From the NCBI GenBank assembly GCA_002733105.1, contig NVUI01000002.1, positions 210,188-243,461 of the forward strand: a DNA stretch of 33,274 nucleotides, given 5' to 3'. Source of the stretch: Methylophaga sp. (GTDB lineage Bacteria > Pseudomonadota > Gammaproteobacteria > Nitrosococcales > Methylophagaceae). The notes beneath the pieces are model-generated. The model was not told the origin of the DNA and did no database searches. It saw nothing but the letters and a program-made list of their open reading frames with translations. Numbering within the stretch: the stretch's first letter is position 1; every line of letters begins with the position of its first letter. Shown one piece after another: positions 1-9,232 of this stretch. Both the position numbers and the translations under genes were made by a program.

Positions 1-4
1 TATA

Positions 5-34
5 TTGACAGATTAAAAGTGCCTAGCTTAGAAT
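5..34 (+). promoter_or_regulatory. Possible sigma-70 promoter of the propionyl-CoA operon
   Basis: TTGACA at 5-10 is followed after 18 bases by TAGAAT at 29-34, which matches the -10 consensus in five of six positions. The transcript would have a leader of about 80 bases before the first gene at 122. No sigma-54 -24/-12 pair is visible here, although prp operons in other bacteria often use one. The window begins only four bases upstream, so operators further out cannot be seen. Confidence 0.4.
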
Positions 35-121
35 GCTTGTACTATAAATTTTATAACTATGCAGCTGACTACTAGTAAGCTCTCAGCTACAAAGCAACTG
101 CTTAGATAGAAAGGGAACACC

Positions 122-1003
122 ATGAACACTTATTTTCGGCCTCGCCGTTCTATGCTTTATGTTCCAGGTTGTAATCAACAATATCTGGAAAAAGCACGAT
201 CATTAGAAGTGGACTCCATTATTCTTGATCTGGGAGATCCTATCCTTTTATCTGCTAAAGAAACTTCTAGACAGAATATTGTTGCTGCATTGAAACAAGG
301 AGGTTATGGCTCTCGAGAAATAGTGGTACGTGTTAATGACCTTGATTCTCCATGGGGTCATGATGATGTAAATGCGATCGCTAATCTTGGTGCGGACGCG
401 ATTCTTTTCCCAAATATAGAAAGTGGTGAGGATGTCATTGCAGCTCTTGATGCATTAGAAAAAGCCGGCAATACTGATATTCCCATTATGGTGATGATTG
501 AAAGCCCTCTTGCGGTATTACATGCTGAAGAAATTGCCAAAGCATCAGATCGTATCGCATGCATGGTCATGGCAACATCAGATCTTATTTCTCATTTACA
601 TGCACGCACAACACCCAATAGAGCAGCTGTGCTGACGAGTCTGTCATTGGTTGTGCTGGCCGCGCGCGCTTATGACCGCTCAGTTATCGATGGTATCAAT
701 AGTAATCTTAAAGATATGCAGGCCTTTGAATATTCATGCCGCCTTGGTCGCGATATGGGCTTTGATGGCAAATCACTAGTCCACCCTTTTCAGCTGCCTT
801 ATTCAAACGATGCTTATACCCCAAAAGCGATGGAAGTAGAGTTTGCAAAAGAAATCATCAAAGAACTGTCTGCGGCGAATGCAGCTGGCCGTGGCACAGT
901 ATTGGTCAACGGAAAATTGGTTGAACATCACCATGTCACAGCAGCAAAGCGTTTGCTTAATCTAAGCGATATGATTACTCAATTGGAACTAAATAATGAC
1001 TGA
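122..1003 (+). CDS. CitE-like CoA-ester lyase (HpcH/HpaI family), possible beta-methylmalyl-CoA lyase
   Basis: This is a 293-residue cytoplasmic TIM-barrel lyase of the citrate lyase beta-subunit/malyl-CoA lyase family, a typical length. Family marks are the N-terminal RRSMLYVPG (8-16), Arg70 in VVRVND, the probable Mg ligand Glu127 in MIESPLAVL and the probable Mg ligand Asp154. An oddity is that the usual DLED motif reads DLGD (36-39), so a normally acidic residue is Gly38. The start at 122 has a good ribosome site (AAAGGGAACACC). The gene overlaps the next by 8 bases and that next gene is a mesaconyl-CoA hydratase. This makes cleavage of beta-methylmalyl-CoA to glyoxylate and propionyl-CoA, or the reverse condensation, the best guess. 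Malyl-CoA or citramalyl-CoA are alternatives. The family call is firm; the substrate is inferred from context. Confidence 0.8.
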   Translation: MNTYFRPRRSMLYVPGCNQQYLEKARSLEVDSIILDLGDPILLSAKETSRQNIVAALKQGGYGSREIVVRVNDLDSPWGHDDVNAIANLGADAILFPNIESGEDVIAALDALEKAGNTDIPIMVMIESPLAVLHAEEIAKASDRIACMVMATSDLISHLHARTTPNRAAVLTSLSLVVLAARAYDRSVIDGINSNLKDMQAFEYSCRLGRDMGFDGKSLVHPFQLPYSNDAYTPKAMEVEFAKEIIKELSAANAAGRGTVLVNGKLVEHHHVTAAKRLLNLSDMITQLELNND

Positions 1004-2072
1004 TTCTTATATAAATCAAGGCCGGTTTTTTGAAGATTTTAAATTAGACGAGCATATTCTACATGCCACTCCACGTACCATTACTGATGGAGATGCAGCC
1101 TTATATATAGCACTAACAGGATCAAGATATCCTCTTCACTGTGCGCAACCTGTTGCACATTCACTTGGCTATGCTAGTACCACTATTGATGATCTTATGG
1201 TCTTTCATATCGCTTTTGGAAAAAGTGTTCCTGATATTTCTGTTAATGCTGTTGCTAACTTAGGATATGCTGAAATCAAATTTTTACATCCCGTCTATGC
1301 TGGAGATACACTAACAACTAGCTCAACAGTGATTGGTCTCAAAGAAAACTCCACTAAAAAGACCGGCATTGTCTATGTTCGCTCAATTACTGTTAACCAG
1401 AATAATAAACAAGTTATTTCATGGGTACGCTGGGTTATGGTACGTAAAGGTGATATCAATGCACCGGCACCAAAAACGGTCATTCCACAGCTTGATACCG
1501 TGCTATCTGTCGAACAATTACCCATATTCCCACAATTAGATGCCAATGATTTTGATACAGCAGTCACTGGTTCAGACAAGCTATGGGATGATTTCATCGT
1601 AGGCGAACGTATTAATCACCCTGCAGGAATGACAGTGGATGACAGCGATCACACCTTAGCCACTAAGCTCTATCAAAATAATGCCAAATTACACTTTGAT
1701 GAACTGGCTATGCAGCAAACCAGTTTTGGCCATCGTCTTATGTATGGCGGCCATGTCATTTCAATCTGCCGAGCACTCAGCTATGACGGGTTAGAAAATG
1801 CCATTACCATCGCTGCAATAAATTCAGGCACACATGCCAACCCTAGTTTTGGTGGTGATACTTTTTATTGTTGGACTGAAGTGTTGGACAAATGGACTTT
1901 ACCAAATCGCACCGATCTCGGTGCCTTGCATCTACGTATGGTTGGACTAAAGAATCAAACGGCTGCCAGCCTAGACAGTAGTCATATTGAGCTTCAATCT
2001 AAAAAACAATATCACCCTAACGTAGTACTCGATCTTGATTACACCATATTAATGCCTCGTAATACGAAGTAA
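996..2072 (+). CDS. mch: Mesaconyl-CoA hydratase (beta-methylmalyl-CoA dehydratase), MaoC/double hot-dog family
   Basis: A 358-residue cytoplasmic protein with two hot-dog domains (about 1-160 and 190-355). It interconverts mesaconyl-C1-CoA and beta-methylmalyl-CoA. From memory of the Rhodobacter Mch sequence, similarity runs along the whole length. Shared segments are FFEDFKL near the N-terminus, HATPRTITDGD, VFHIAFGKSVPDISVNA, WVRWVMVRK at the end of the first domain, YGGHVISICRALS in the second, and a C-terminus ending LDYTILMPR. The length also matches (about 340-360). The ATG lies inside the end of the upstream lyase gene (ATGACTGA overlap), so the two are translationally coupled, as expected for consecutive enzymes. 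The next gene follows after 19 bases. In the ethylmalonyl-CoA pathway and the 3-hydroxypropionate bicycle this enzyme works beside a malyl-CoA lyase-type partner; here it sits with methylcitrate genes. Confidence 0.88.
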   Translation: MTDSYINQGRFFEDFKLDEHILHATPRTITDGDAALYIALTGSRYPLHCAQPVAHSLGYASTTIDDLMVFHIAFGKSVPDISVNAVANLGYAEIKFLHPVYAGDTLTTSSTVIGLKENSTKKTGIVYVRSITVNQNNKQVISWVRWVMVRKGDINAPAPKTVIPQLDTVLSVEQLPIFPQLDANDFDTAVTGSDKLWDDFIVGERINHPAGMTVDDSDHTLATKLYQNNAKLHFDELAMQQTSFGHRLMYGGHVISICRALSYDGLENAITIAAINSGTHANPSFGGDTFYCWTEVLDKWTLPNRTDLGALHLRMVGLKNQTAASLDSSHIELQSKKQYHPNVVLDLDYTILMPRNTK

Positions 2073-2091
2073 ATACAAATAAGGAATAACT

Positions 2092-3081
2092 ATGTCTACT
2101 CTTATTCATCCTAGCAAAGCATTATTTGATGGCGAACGTACATTACCCATCATTCCATCATGCGAGCATTTTGCTGGCAGTGAAAAGCTGATCCTAAAAG
2201 CACTACAATTCCAAGACTCTCTAGGGCCGATATTTGATATCACTTGTGATTGCGAAGATGGTGCTGCTGCCGGTACGGAGCGTGAACACGCCGAAATGAT
2301 TGTGCGTGTACTTAACTCATCCGCCAATAAACATAAAATGGCAGGCGTACGGATCCATGACTACACCCATAACGCATGGCAGCAAGATGTTGATATTATT
2401 GTATCTGGTGTAGGCCAAATCATTAGCTATATCACGCTACCAAAATCCACTGCAAAGAAACAAGTGGCAGAAATGATCGCCTACATTCAGCAAGTAGCAA
2501 AAAACAACAATATCAACCGTGAAATCCCGATTCATGTATTAATTGAAACTCATGGTGCATTACGTGATGTTCACGATATTGCTGCTTTGCCATGGTTACA
2601 AGTATTAGATTTTGGTCTAATGGATTTTGTCAGTGCTCATCATGGCCTTATTCCCGCTAGCTCAATGCGTAGTCCTGGTCAATTTGAACATCGTCTTCTT
2701 GCTCGAGCTAAAACTGAAGTTGTTGCTGCAGCCATCGCTAATGGGGTTATTCCTACCCATAATGTCACCCTTGATTTGAAGAATGCAGAGATCACTGCAG
2801 CCGATGCCCACCGAGCTAGATATGAATTTGGTTTTGCCCGTATGTGGAGCATCTATCCCACTCAAATCAATGCCATTGTTGATGCTATGAAACCGGATTA
2901 TAGCGAAGTTGTTGATGCCGCTGAAATCTTGATCGAAGCACAAAAAGCTGCCTGGGGCCCGATCCAATATGCAGGTGAATTGCATGACCGAGCTACCTAC
3001 CGTTACTTCTGGCAATTATTACAAAAGGCCAGAACAACAGGCCATGATTTGCCTGAAGCAGCCGAAAAAGCATTTTTTTAA
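2092..3081 (+). CDS. Second CitE-like CoA-ester lyase (HpcH/HpaI family, long form)
   Basis: This 329-residue protein belongs to the same superfamily as the first gene but to a longer, distinct subgroup. Visible features are CEHFAGSE (24-31), the acidic metal/catalytic motif CDCEDG (52-57) that the first paralogue lacks, VRIHDY in the first third, and [15 protein letters not shown], which carries the probable Mg-binding Glu. It has a good ribosome site (AAGGAA, 7 bases from the ATG) and lies 19 bases after mch and 11 bases before prpB. Proteins of this type occur in proteobacterial genomes as generic CoA ester lyases. A role in cleaving beta-methylmalyl-CoA or citramalyl-CoA is inferred from the neighbours. 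With the first gene it could form two different lyase steps, for example one giving glyoxylate plus propionyl-CoA and one giving pyruvate plus acetyl-CoA. Confidence 0.75.
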   Translation: MSTLIHPSKALFDGERTLPIIPSCEHFAGSEKLILKALQFQDSLGPIFDITCDCEDGAAAGTEREHAEMIVRVLNSSANKHKMAGVRIHDYTHNAWQQDVDIIVSGVGQIISYITLPKSTAKKQVAEMIAYIQQVAKNNNINREIPIHVLIETHGALRDVHDIAALPWLQVLDFGLMDFVSAHHGLIPASSMRSPGQFEHRLLARAKTEVVAAAIANGVIPTHNVTLDLKNAEITAADAHRARYEFGFARMWSIYPTQINAIVDAMKPDYSEVVDAAEILIEAQKAAWGPIQYAGELHDRATYRYFWQLLQKARTTGHDLPEAAEKAFF

Positions 3082-3092
3082 AGGATATCATC

Positions 3093-3983
3093 ATGAATTC
3101 AACCTTATCCCCTGGTGCAAAGTTTCGCCTCGCGGTTAATAGTGAACACCCTCTTCAGGTGATCGGTGCCATCAATGCTTATCACGCACGCATGGCTACC
3201 CAAGTTGGTTATAAAGCACTGTATATTTCAGGTGGTGGTGTATCCGCAGGTTCATTAGGTGTACCCGATCTTGGTATTTTAACCCTTGATGATGTGCTCA
3301 CAGATGTACAACGTATTACCAATGCAACAGATCTACCCGTATTAGTCGACATCGATACTGGGTTTGGCGGTGCATTTAATATTGCCCGTACCATAAAGGC
3401 AATGATTAAGGCTGGTGCAGCTGCTGTACACATTGAAGATCAAGTACAAGAAAAACGCTGTGGCCATCGACCCAATAAAGCGATTGTCAGCCAAGCCGAA
3501 ATGACCGATAGAATCAAAGTAGCAGTAGATGCAAAAACGGATGATGACTTTGTCATTATGGCCCGTACCGATGCACTGGCTGTTGAAGGACTACAGTCCG
3601 CCATCGATCGTGCTTGTGCTTGTGTAGAAGCTGGCGCAGATATGATATTCCCTGAGGCCATTACTGACCTCAATATGTATCAACAATTTGCCAAAGCGGT
3701 CAATGTTCCTATCCTCGCTAATATCACCGAATTTGGTAGTACACCCCTGTTTACGGTTGAGGAGCTAGCACAACATGATGTCAGTATCGCATTGTATCCA
3801 TTGTCTGCTTTTCGAGCGATGAATCAAGCTGCTCTCAAAGTATACGAAGCAGTACGCCAACAAGGCACTCAAAAAAATACCATCGATATGATGCAAACAC
3901 GCAATGAACTCTATGAATTTCTCGATTATCACGCTTATGAAGCCAAACTTGACCAATTATTTAGCCATGAAAATGAACGCTAA
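3093..3983 (+). CDS. prpB: 2-Methylisocitrate lyase
   Basis: PrpB cleaves 2-methylisocitrate to pyruvate and succinate, the last step of the methylcitrate cycle, in the cytoplasm. The 296-residue length is usual. The family signature KRCGHRP (121-127) with catalytic Cys123 is present, as are [16 protein letters not shown] (44-59) and the metal-binding DIDTGFGG (86-93). Isocitrate lyase is much longer, and a phosphonomutase would lack this combination. It starts 11 bases after the second lyase gene with a clear AAAGGA ribosome site and is followed after 51 bases by prpC. Position and order (B, C, D) match known prp operons, although the three genes placed before it are unusual. Confidence 0.95.
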   Translation: MNSTLSPGAKFRLAVNSEHPLQVIGAINAYHARMATQVGYKALYISGGGVSAGSLGVPDLGILTLDDVLTDVQRITNATDLPVLVDIDTGFGGAFNIARTIKAMIKAGAAAVHIEDQVQEKRCGHRPNKAIVSQAEMTDRIKVAVDAKTDDDFVIMARTDALAVEGLQSAIDRACACVEAGADMIFPEAITDLNMYQQFAKAVNVPILANITEFGSTPLFTVEELAQHDVSIALYPLSAFRAMNQAALKVYEAVRQQGTQKNTIDMMQTRNELYEFLDYHAYEAKLDQLFSHENER

Positions 3984-4034
3984 TATTGAGTTTCATAATC
4001 TTAAATAAACCGGGTACCTAGTAAGGAAATAAAG

Positions 4035-5177
4035 ATGAGTACTGAGATTAAAAAGAAAAAAGGGGTGGCACTAGCAGGTGTTGCAGCAGGTACAACTGCA
4101 GTTTGTACTGTTGGTCATAGTGGCAATGATTTGCATTATCGTGGCTATGACATACTTGATCTTGCTGACCATGCTAGTTTTGAAGAAGTCGCTTATTTAT
4201 TGATCTACGGTAAATTACCTAACGCCACAGAACTACAAGCCTATCATGCTAAGTTAAAACAACTACGAGACTTACCTGATGCACTAAAAGCAGTGCTGGA
4301 ACAAATACCGGCTGATGCACATCCCATGGATGTTATGCGTACAGCATGTTCTATGCTCGGAACACTAGAACAAGAAGATGAAAGCCATTCAGATGAGGGT
4401 GCTCGACAAATTACTGATCGGCTAATGGCAAGCTTTGGCTCCATGCTTCTTTACTGGTATCACTTTAGTCATACAGGTAAACGTATTGATCTCAATAATG
4501 ATGAAGATTCCATTGCAGCACATTTTTTACACCTACTACATGGCCGCTCTCCTAGCGATCTGCACACTGAGGCAATGAATAAATCATTAGTGTTATATGC
4601 AGAACATGAATTTAATGCCTCTACTTTTAGTGCACGTGTTATTGCTGGTACCTTAGCTGATATTTATTCTGCTATCTCTGGTGCCATCGGTGCATTAAGT
4701 GGTCCAAAACATGGTGGTGCAAATGAAGCCGCAATGGTGATTATTCAACGTTATTCCTCAGCAGATGATGCCGAGCAAGACATCATGGCCCGTATGGCAA
4801 AAAAAGAAATTATTATTGGCTTTGGTCATCCTGTTTATACCCTGTCTGATCCACGAAATGTGGCTATCAAAGAAGTGGCTCGTCAGCTTTGTCAAAGTGG
4901 TAATAACATGAATTTATTCGATATATCAGACCGTATTGAACAAGTCATGTGGCGCGAGAAAAAGATGTTCCCTAACCTTGATTGGTACAGCGCATCTAGT
5001 TATCACATGATGGGGATCCCGACTAGTTTATTCACGCCAATATTTGTAATCTCAAGGGTAACTGGCTGGGCAGCACACATCATTGAACAACGGTTTGATA
5101 ATAAAATAATTCGTCCTAATGCTGAATACAACGGCCCAAATGAGCGTCCATATATAGCCATAGAACAAAGAGAATAG
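4035..5177 (+). CDS. prpC: 2-Methylcitrate synthase
   Basis: This 380-residue citrate-synthase-family enzyme condenses propionyl-CoA with oxaloacetate to give 2-methylcitrate. The catalytic triad is visible as His226 in GPKHGGANEAAM, His265 in the signature GFGHPVYTLSDPR (262-274) and Asp316 in LDWYSAS. The short length (citrate synthase GltA is about 430), the GHSGNDLHYRGYDI start and the flanking prpB and prpD genes favour methylcitrate synthase over the TCA-cycle enzyme. A ribosome site (AAGGAA) precedes the ATG. No PrpE-type propionyl-CoA ligase is present, so propionyl-CoA must come from another locus or from the lyase reaction of this operon. Confidence 0.93.
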   Translation: MSTEIKKKKGVALAGVAAGTTAVCTVGHSGNDLHYRGYDILDLADHASFEEVAYLLIYGKLPNATELQAYHAKLKQLRDLPDALKAVLEQIPADAHPMDVMRTACSMLGTLEQEDESHSDEGARQITDRLMASFGSMLLYWYHFSHTGKRIDLNNDEDSIAAHFLHLLHGRSPSDLHTEAMNKSLVLYAEHEFNASTFSARVIAGTLADIYSAISGAIGALSGPKHGGANEAAMVIIQRYSSADDAEQDIMARMAKKEIIIGFGHPVYTLSDPRNVAIKEVARQLCQSGNNMNLFDISDRIEQVMWREKKMFPNLDWYSASSYHMMGIPTSLFTPIFVISRVTGWAAHIIEQRFDNKIIRPNAEYNGPNERPYIAIEQRE

Positions 5178-5267
5178 TCCTCTAGAAATTTTTATAAAAC
5201 AAACTTAATCATTACATCTCTATCCCTAAGGATATTAACAACGTAACTGTAATAACAAGGATCCACC

Positions 5268-6728
5268 ATGTCATCTCCTATCTCCACCGTGCAACAAACA
5301 CCCGATCAAGTACTCGTTGATATTGCCGACTATGTTGACGATTACCTCATCACCAGTCAAACAGCATTTGATACCGCTCGTCACTGTCTAATGGATACTC
5401 TAGGCTGTGGACTAGAAGCCTTATCTTACCCTGCTTGTACCAAATTACTGGGTCCAATCATACCGGGCACACAAGTTCCCAATGGCAGCAAGGTGCCAGG
5501 TACACAGTTTCAGCTAGATCCGGTTCTTGCCGCTTTCAACATAGGCGCTATGGTGCGTTGGTTAGATTTTAATGATACCTGGTTAGCTGCTGAATGGGGC
5601 CATCCCTCTGACAATCTTGGTGGCATACTCGCTATTTCTGACTGGATTTCACGTACCCGTCAAAACACAGATTTACCACCATTAACGATGTATGACGTTT
5701 TAGTCGCAATGATTAAGGCACATGAAATTCAAGGTATATTAGCCTTGGAAAATAGCTTTAACCGTGTAGGTTTAGATCATGTAGTGCTGGTAAAAGTGGC
5801 TTCAACAGCCGTAGTAACAGGCTTATTAGGCGGTACTAAACAAGACATTATCAATGCCGTGTCAAATGCTTGGTTAGATGGACAAAGTTTACGCACCTAT
5901 CGTCATGCGCCTAATACTGGGTCTCGTAAGTCGTGGGCTGCTGGTGATGCCACAAGTCGTGCGGTCCGTTTATCTCTAATGACAATGAAAGGTGAAATGG
6001 GTTATCCCTCTGCTCTTACGGCAAAAACATGGGGGTTTTATGATGTTTCATTCAACGGAAAAGCCTTCAAATTTCAACGCCCTTACGGTAGTTATGTGAT
6101 GGAAAATGTGTTATTTAAAATTTCATTCCCTGCAGAGTTCCATGCCCAAACCGCTGTGGAGGCATCAATCCAACTTCACAGTCAAATTGGCTCACGCATA
6201 GATACAATAGAAAAAATTGCACAAATTGATAAAATTATTATCACCACACATGAATCTGCCATCCGTATCATTGATAAACAAGGTCCATTAACAAATCCAG
6301 CTGATCGTGATCATTGTATTCAATATATGAGTGCGATTGGCCTCCTTAAAGGTAGCCTTACAGCTCAAGACTATGAGGATAATACTGCTGCTGATCCTCG
6401 TATTGATGCTCTACGTGACAAAATGTACTGTATTGAGTTAGACAGTTATACGCATGATTATCTCAATCCAGAAAAACGCTCCATTGCCAATGCATTGCAA
6501 ATCTTGTTCAAAGATGGCAGTGAATCGGAGAAGGTTGCAGTGGAATATCCAATAGGCCATCGTAGCCGACGTGACGAAGGTATCCCTGAACTTGTCAAAA
6601 AGTTTAAAATCAATTTAGCACGTCGCTTCCCCGTCAAACAACAACAAGCAATATTTGATATTTGCTCAAATGAATCTCGACTTAGTGCACTTCCTGTACA
6701 TGAATTTATGGATTTATTTGTTATTTAG
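5268..6728 (+). CDS. prpD: 2-Methylcitrate dehydratase
   Basis: PrpD removes water from 2-methylcitrate to give 2-methyl-cis-aconitate, with no metal cofactor. It is 486 residues against about 483 in enterobacteria. The hallmark segment [20 protein letters not shown] lies around residue 100, and [15 protein letters not shown] and the [24 protein letters not shown] region follow. The ATG has a clear AAGGA ribosome site. It follows prpC after 90 bases without a visible terminator. Rehydration of the product to methylisocitrate needs an aconitase, which is not in the window. No acnD or prpF gene is present, so this is the prpBCD form of the pathway. It appears to be the last gene of the operon. 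Confidence 0.95.
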   Translation: MSSPISTVQQTPDQVLVDIADYVDDYLITSQTAFDTARHCLMDTLGCGLEALSYPACTKLLGPIIPGTQVPNGSKVPGTQFQLDPVLAAFNIGAMVRWLDFNDTWLAAEWGHPSDNLGGILAISDWISRTRQNTDLPPLTMYDVLVAMIKAHEIQGILALENSFNRVGLDHVVLVKVASTAVVTGLLGGTKQDIINAVSNAWLDGQSLRTYRHAPNTGSRKSWAAGDATSRAVRLSLMTMKGEMGYPSALTAKTWGFYDVSFNGKAFKFQRPYGSYVMENVLFKISFPAEFHAQTAVEASIQLHSQIGSRIDTIEKIAQIDKIIITTHESAIRIIDKQGPLTNPADRDHCIQYMSAIGLLKGSLTAQDYEDNTAADPRIDALRDKMYCIELDSYTHDYLNPEKRSIANALQILFKDGSESEKVAVEYPIGHRSRRDEGIPELVKKFKINLARRFPVKQQQAIFDICSNESRLSALPVHEFMDLFVI

Positions 6729-6826
6729 CCTGACCTCGGGATAATAATAGCCAAAACCTCATACTCTACAATTAGTTAACAACAAACACGACTTGCTAAA
6801 AAGAGTGCCCTTACGATTATTTTCAT

Positions 6827-6899
6827 CAGTATGCTTATTTTAGTAGATATCAAGGCGGAAGCTGCGTAGCAAATAGCCTAGCTAAAATTAAGCGTACTG
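6827..6899. repeat. Long imperfect inverted repeat between convergent genes
   Basis: The arm at 6827-6843 (CAGTATGCTTATTTTAG) pairs with the arm at 6882-6899 (CTAAAATTAAGCGTACTG), with one mismatch and one extra base. The 38-base centre holds GC-rich short repeats (GCGGAAGCTGCGTAGC). It lies between the prpD stop and the end of the convergent regulator gene, so it may act as a two-way terminator. The size and structured centre also suit a small palindromic genomic repeat. I see no run of T after either arm. Confidence 0.5.
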
Positions 6900-6985
6900 A
6901 ATGATTGGTAATCTCAAGTTCAGCTTATTTAGTCCCCCATGACAGCAAGCAAAAATCGATTTAAGCAGATCAACAATATAAAAAT

Positions 6986-8929
6986 TTAGGTGTCATTAGG
7001 CGACACAATATTATATTTATTTATTTTCCTATACACCGTTGCTCGACAAATTCCAAGATGTTTAGACACGTTAGTAATATTCCATTTATTCACTCTCAAA
7101 CTATTGAGCAAGACTTCATATTCTGAAATTTTTAAATGATCTTGTATCTGATTTTGTTGATTAGCTTGTATCTCTTTAGGCAAATGTTCTTCTCGCACAA
7201 CACCATCGGAGCACATGGCGGTTGCATACTTTGCTACATTAATCAGTTGTCTAATATTGCCTGGCCACGGGTATTGTTTTAACAGTTCAAATGCCGTATC
7301 AGAGATTTTTGTCAGTTTTGCTGTTGCATACGTTTCAAAGATATTGGCAATGACTTTGTGTTTGTCTGTTCTATCTCTTAAAGAAGACACTTCCAGAGTG
7401 ATCCCATTGAGCCGATAGTACAAATCTTTACGGAAGGTATCTTTGTCCAGCATTTCTGTTATACCTTTATTCGTTGCCGATATTAATTGTAGATCCAGAT
7501 AAATTGGGGTGGCACCTCCTAAAGGAATGACTTCCATTTCTGATAACACTCTTAAAAGACGTGTTTGTAAATGCAATGGCATATCGCCTATTTCATCTAA
7601 AAACAATGTGCCGCCATTCGCCTCTAACACTTTACCTTTCATGCCTTTTTTCAGCGCACCAGTAAAGGTACCACTCGAATAGCCAAATAATTCACTTTCA
7701 ATTAAGGAATCTGGAATAGCTGCACAGTTAATGGCAATAAATGGTTTGTCTTTTCTATTACTCTGCTGATGTATGGCTTTTGCTAACGCTTCCTTACCTG
7801 AACCTGTCTCACCAATAAGCAGCATATGCAAATCTAAATTTATGATTTGTTTGATTTTCTTACTGATAAGTTGCATATGTGCATCATCGCCAGTAAGTGC
7901 CGCAAGGTCGGGGTGTGTTTTACAACGAGATGGTTTGCATTTGATCACTGTATGACACTTTTCAGAAGGCGATTTAGATCGCTTTGGCATCGAAGGTGGC
8001 GTGATATCAAAAAAGAAAATAGTATCCCTATCGACGGTGACCATTTGATTATTGACCTGTACATTTTTACTAAAATCGTCAACTATTGTTGAAAAACTCA
8101 CATCAAAAACGTCATGCACATATTTATTTTTTAAGGATGAAAACTGCTTATACAGCAAATTATAAGCATTCTTGCTCGCAGCGATAATCATGCCATCGTC
8201 ATTAATCGCCAGCATGCCGGCCCGAATAATATCGCTAACATCGTTATAAGGGGATAACCGTATGATCCAACAATCTCTAAAGTCTTGCATAAAGCTCAAT
8301 ACTTCAATTTGCCTTGCATGCTGCTCAACCAAGCGCGCAACCAGTTTATTTTGACTGGCAGTTTCAGGTGTAAAGGTCGAGGCATTCAGTGCCGCAATCA
8401 CTTTGCCGTTACTATCAAAAATAGGAGAGACCGTACAGGTAACATTGAGCATTTCAGGGAAAAAATGCTCCCCGGCACGCACTAAAACAGATGATTCTTC
8501 GACTAAGCAGGTACCGACACCATTTGTTCCCGATACATTTTCCGACCAGTTGGTGCCAGAATACAAGCCCAGTTTTTTTAATATGTTTTCAGATTCTGGA
8601 TTATACCGACAATCCAGGGTGATCCCTTCATTATTGGTCAGCAAAACGGTATAGCCAATATCGACAATAAACCGATAAAGCTGATTAACACTATGCTGAG
8701 CCAATTCTTTTGTTTTCACAAAAGCCTGCTCATGGTGACGAAGGTCGCTCTGTTCAAGAATATGAGGAGAGACTCGCTGTGTCGGTGACAGTCCATGCTG
8801 CTCTATGCACCGAGACCATGAACGTTCAACCAATGAGCCGGTATTTGATACGTCCATCAGCCCTTGTTTATTTGATACTGCATTATAAACTCGTTCAATA
8901 TGCAGTTCTTGTTCTGCAGTGTATCCCAT
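6986..8929 (-). CDS. Sigma-54-dependent activator, AcoR type (GAF - AAA+ - Fis HTH)
   Basis: This 647-residue enhancer-binding protein opens promoters held by sigma-54 RNA polymerase. Its N-terminus has the AcoR-family marks RSWSRCIEQHGL (36-47) and a GAF domain (about 75-215) with SGTNGVGTCLVE. A PAS-like segment spans about 225-310. The AAA+ core has Walker A GETGSGKE (373-380), a sigma-contact loop reading GTFTGA (420-425) instead of the usual GAFTGA, and Walker B GGTLFLDE (439-446). A Fis-type helix-turn-helix ends the protein (about 605-640, NVSKHLGICRATVYRKI). AcoR relatives sense small ligands such as acetoin, alcohols or aldehydes through the GAF domain. It is convergent with prpD and close to several sigma-54 promoters, so it probably controls the porin and alcohol-oxidation genes. 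PrpR is less likely because the N-terminal domain is GAF rather than the PrpR_N type. No clear ribosome site precedes the ATG. Confidence 0.88.
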   Translation of the reverse strand: MGYTAEQELHIERVYNAVSNKQGLMDVSNTGSLVERSWSRCIEQHGLSPTQRVSPHILEQSDLRHHEQAFVKTKELAQHSVNQLYRFIVDIGYTVLLTNNEGITLDCRYNPESENILKKLGLYSGTNWSENVSGTNGVGTCLVEESSVLVRAGEHFFPEMLNVTCTVSPIFDSNGKVIAALNASTFTPETASQNKLVARLVEQHARQIEVLSFMQDFRDCWIIRLSPYNDVSDIIRAGMLAINDDGMIIAASKNAYNLLYKQFSSLKNKYVHDVFDVSFSTIVDDFSKNVQVNNQMVTVDRDTIFFFDITPPSMPKRSKSPSEKCHTVIKCKPSRCKTHPDLAALTGDDAHMQLISKKIKQIINLDLHMLLIGETGSGKEALAKAIHQQSNRKDKPFIAINCAAIPDSLIESELFGYSSGTFTGALKKGMKGKVLEANGGTLFLDEIGDMPLHLQTRLLRVLSEMEVIPLGGATPIYLDLQLISATNKGITEMLDKDTFRKDLYYRLNGITLEVSSLRDRTDKHKVIANIFETYATAKLTKISDTAFELLKQYPWPGNIRQLINVAKYATAMCSDGVVREEHLPKEIQANQQNQIQDHLKISEYEVLLNSLRVNKWNITNVSKHLGICRATVYRKINKYNIVSPNDT

Positions 8930-9232
8930 TTTTTTTTAAACAGTATATTTATTAGATATCTATTTGTTATTAGAAAATAATTACCGTCATACTTTTCCTC
9001 AAGTGTTAGCGCGTCCTATTAAATCAACAGCCAATTCGAGATCAACATTTAAATCTTGAATTTGAACCATAGCACATTTAAAAATATCTCGGACTTTGGC
9101 TACGCTTTCAATAGATCGCAATATCAAGGAAGCTCATACAGATTAGGCTACTTATGTTTGATATTATCGCAACATTCCCCTCCACACATTGTGTGGAGGG
9201 GCTGCTGTTAAGGTATGTAAGAGAGTCTCACA
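8930..9232. other. Intergenic region between activator and porin genes
   Basis: About 300 bases separate the start of the activator gene from the end of the porin gene (both minus strand). The first 70 bases are very AT-rich and probably hold the activator promoter, but I find no good -35/-10 or -24/-12 pair. The only clear structure is the porin terminator hairpin at 9177-9201. No convincing gene is present. Confidence 0.5.
9177..9201 (-). terminator. Perfect hairpin after the porin gene
   Basis: CCCCTCCACAC at 9177-9187 and GTGTGGAGGGG at 9191-9201 form a perfect 11-base-pair GC-rich stem with a 3-base loop, 32 bases beyond the porin stop. On the minus strand it is not followed by a T run, so it may work as a transcript stabiliser or a weak terminator. 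Confidence 0.65.

Noticed and set aside
2662-3015. Antisense frame of 117 codons inside the second lyase gene
   Set aside because: It is a shadow of a strongly supported gene and has no family match or ribosome site.
6986-8929. The activator being PrpR of the adjacent prp operon
   Set aside because: Its N-terminal half has AcoR-type GAF marks, not the PrpR domain, and no sigma-54 element is seen before the prp operon within the window.
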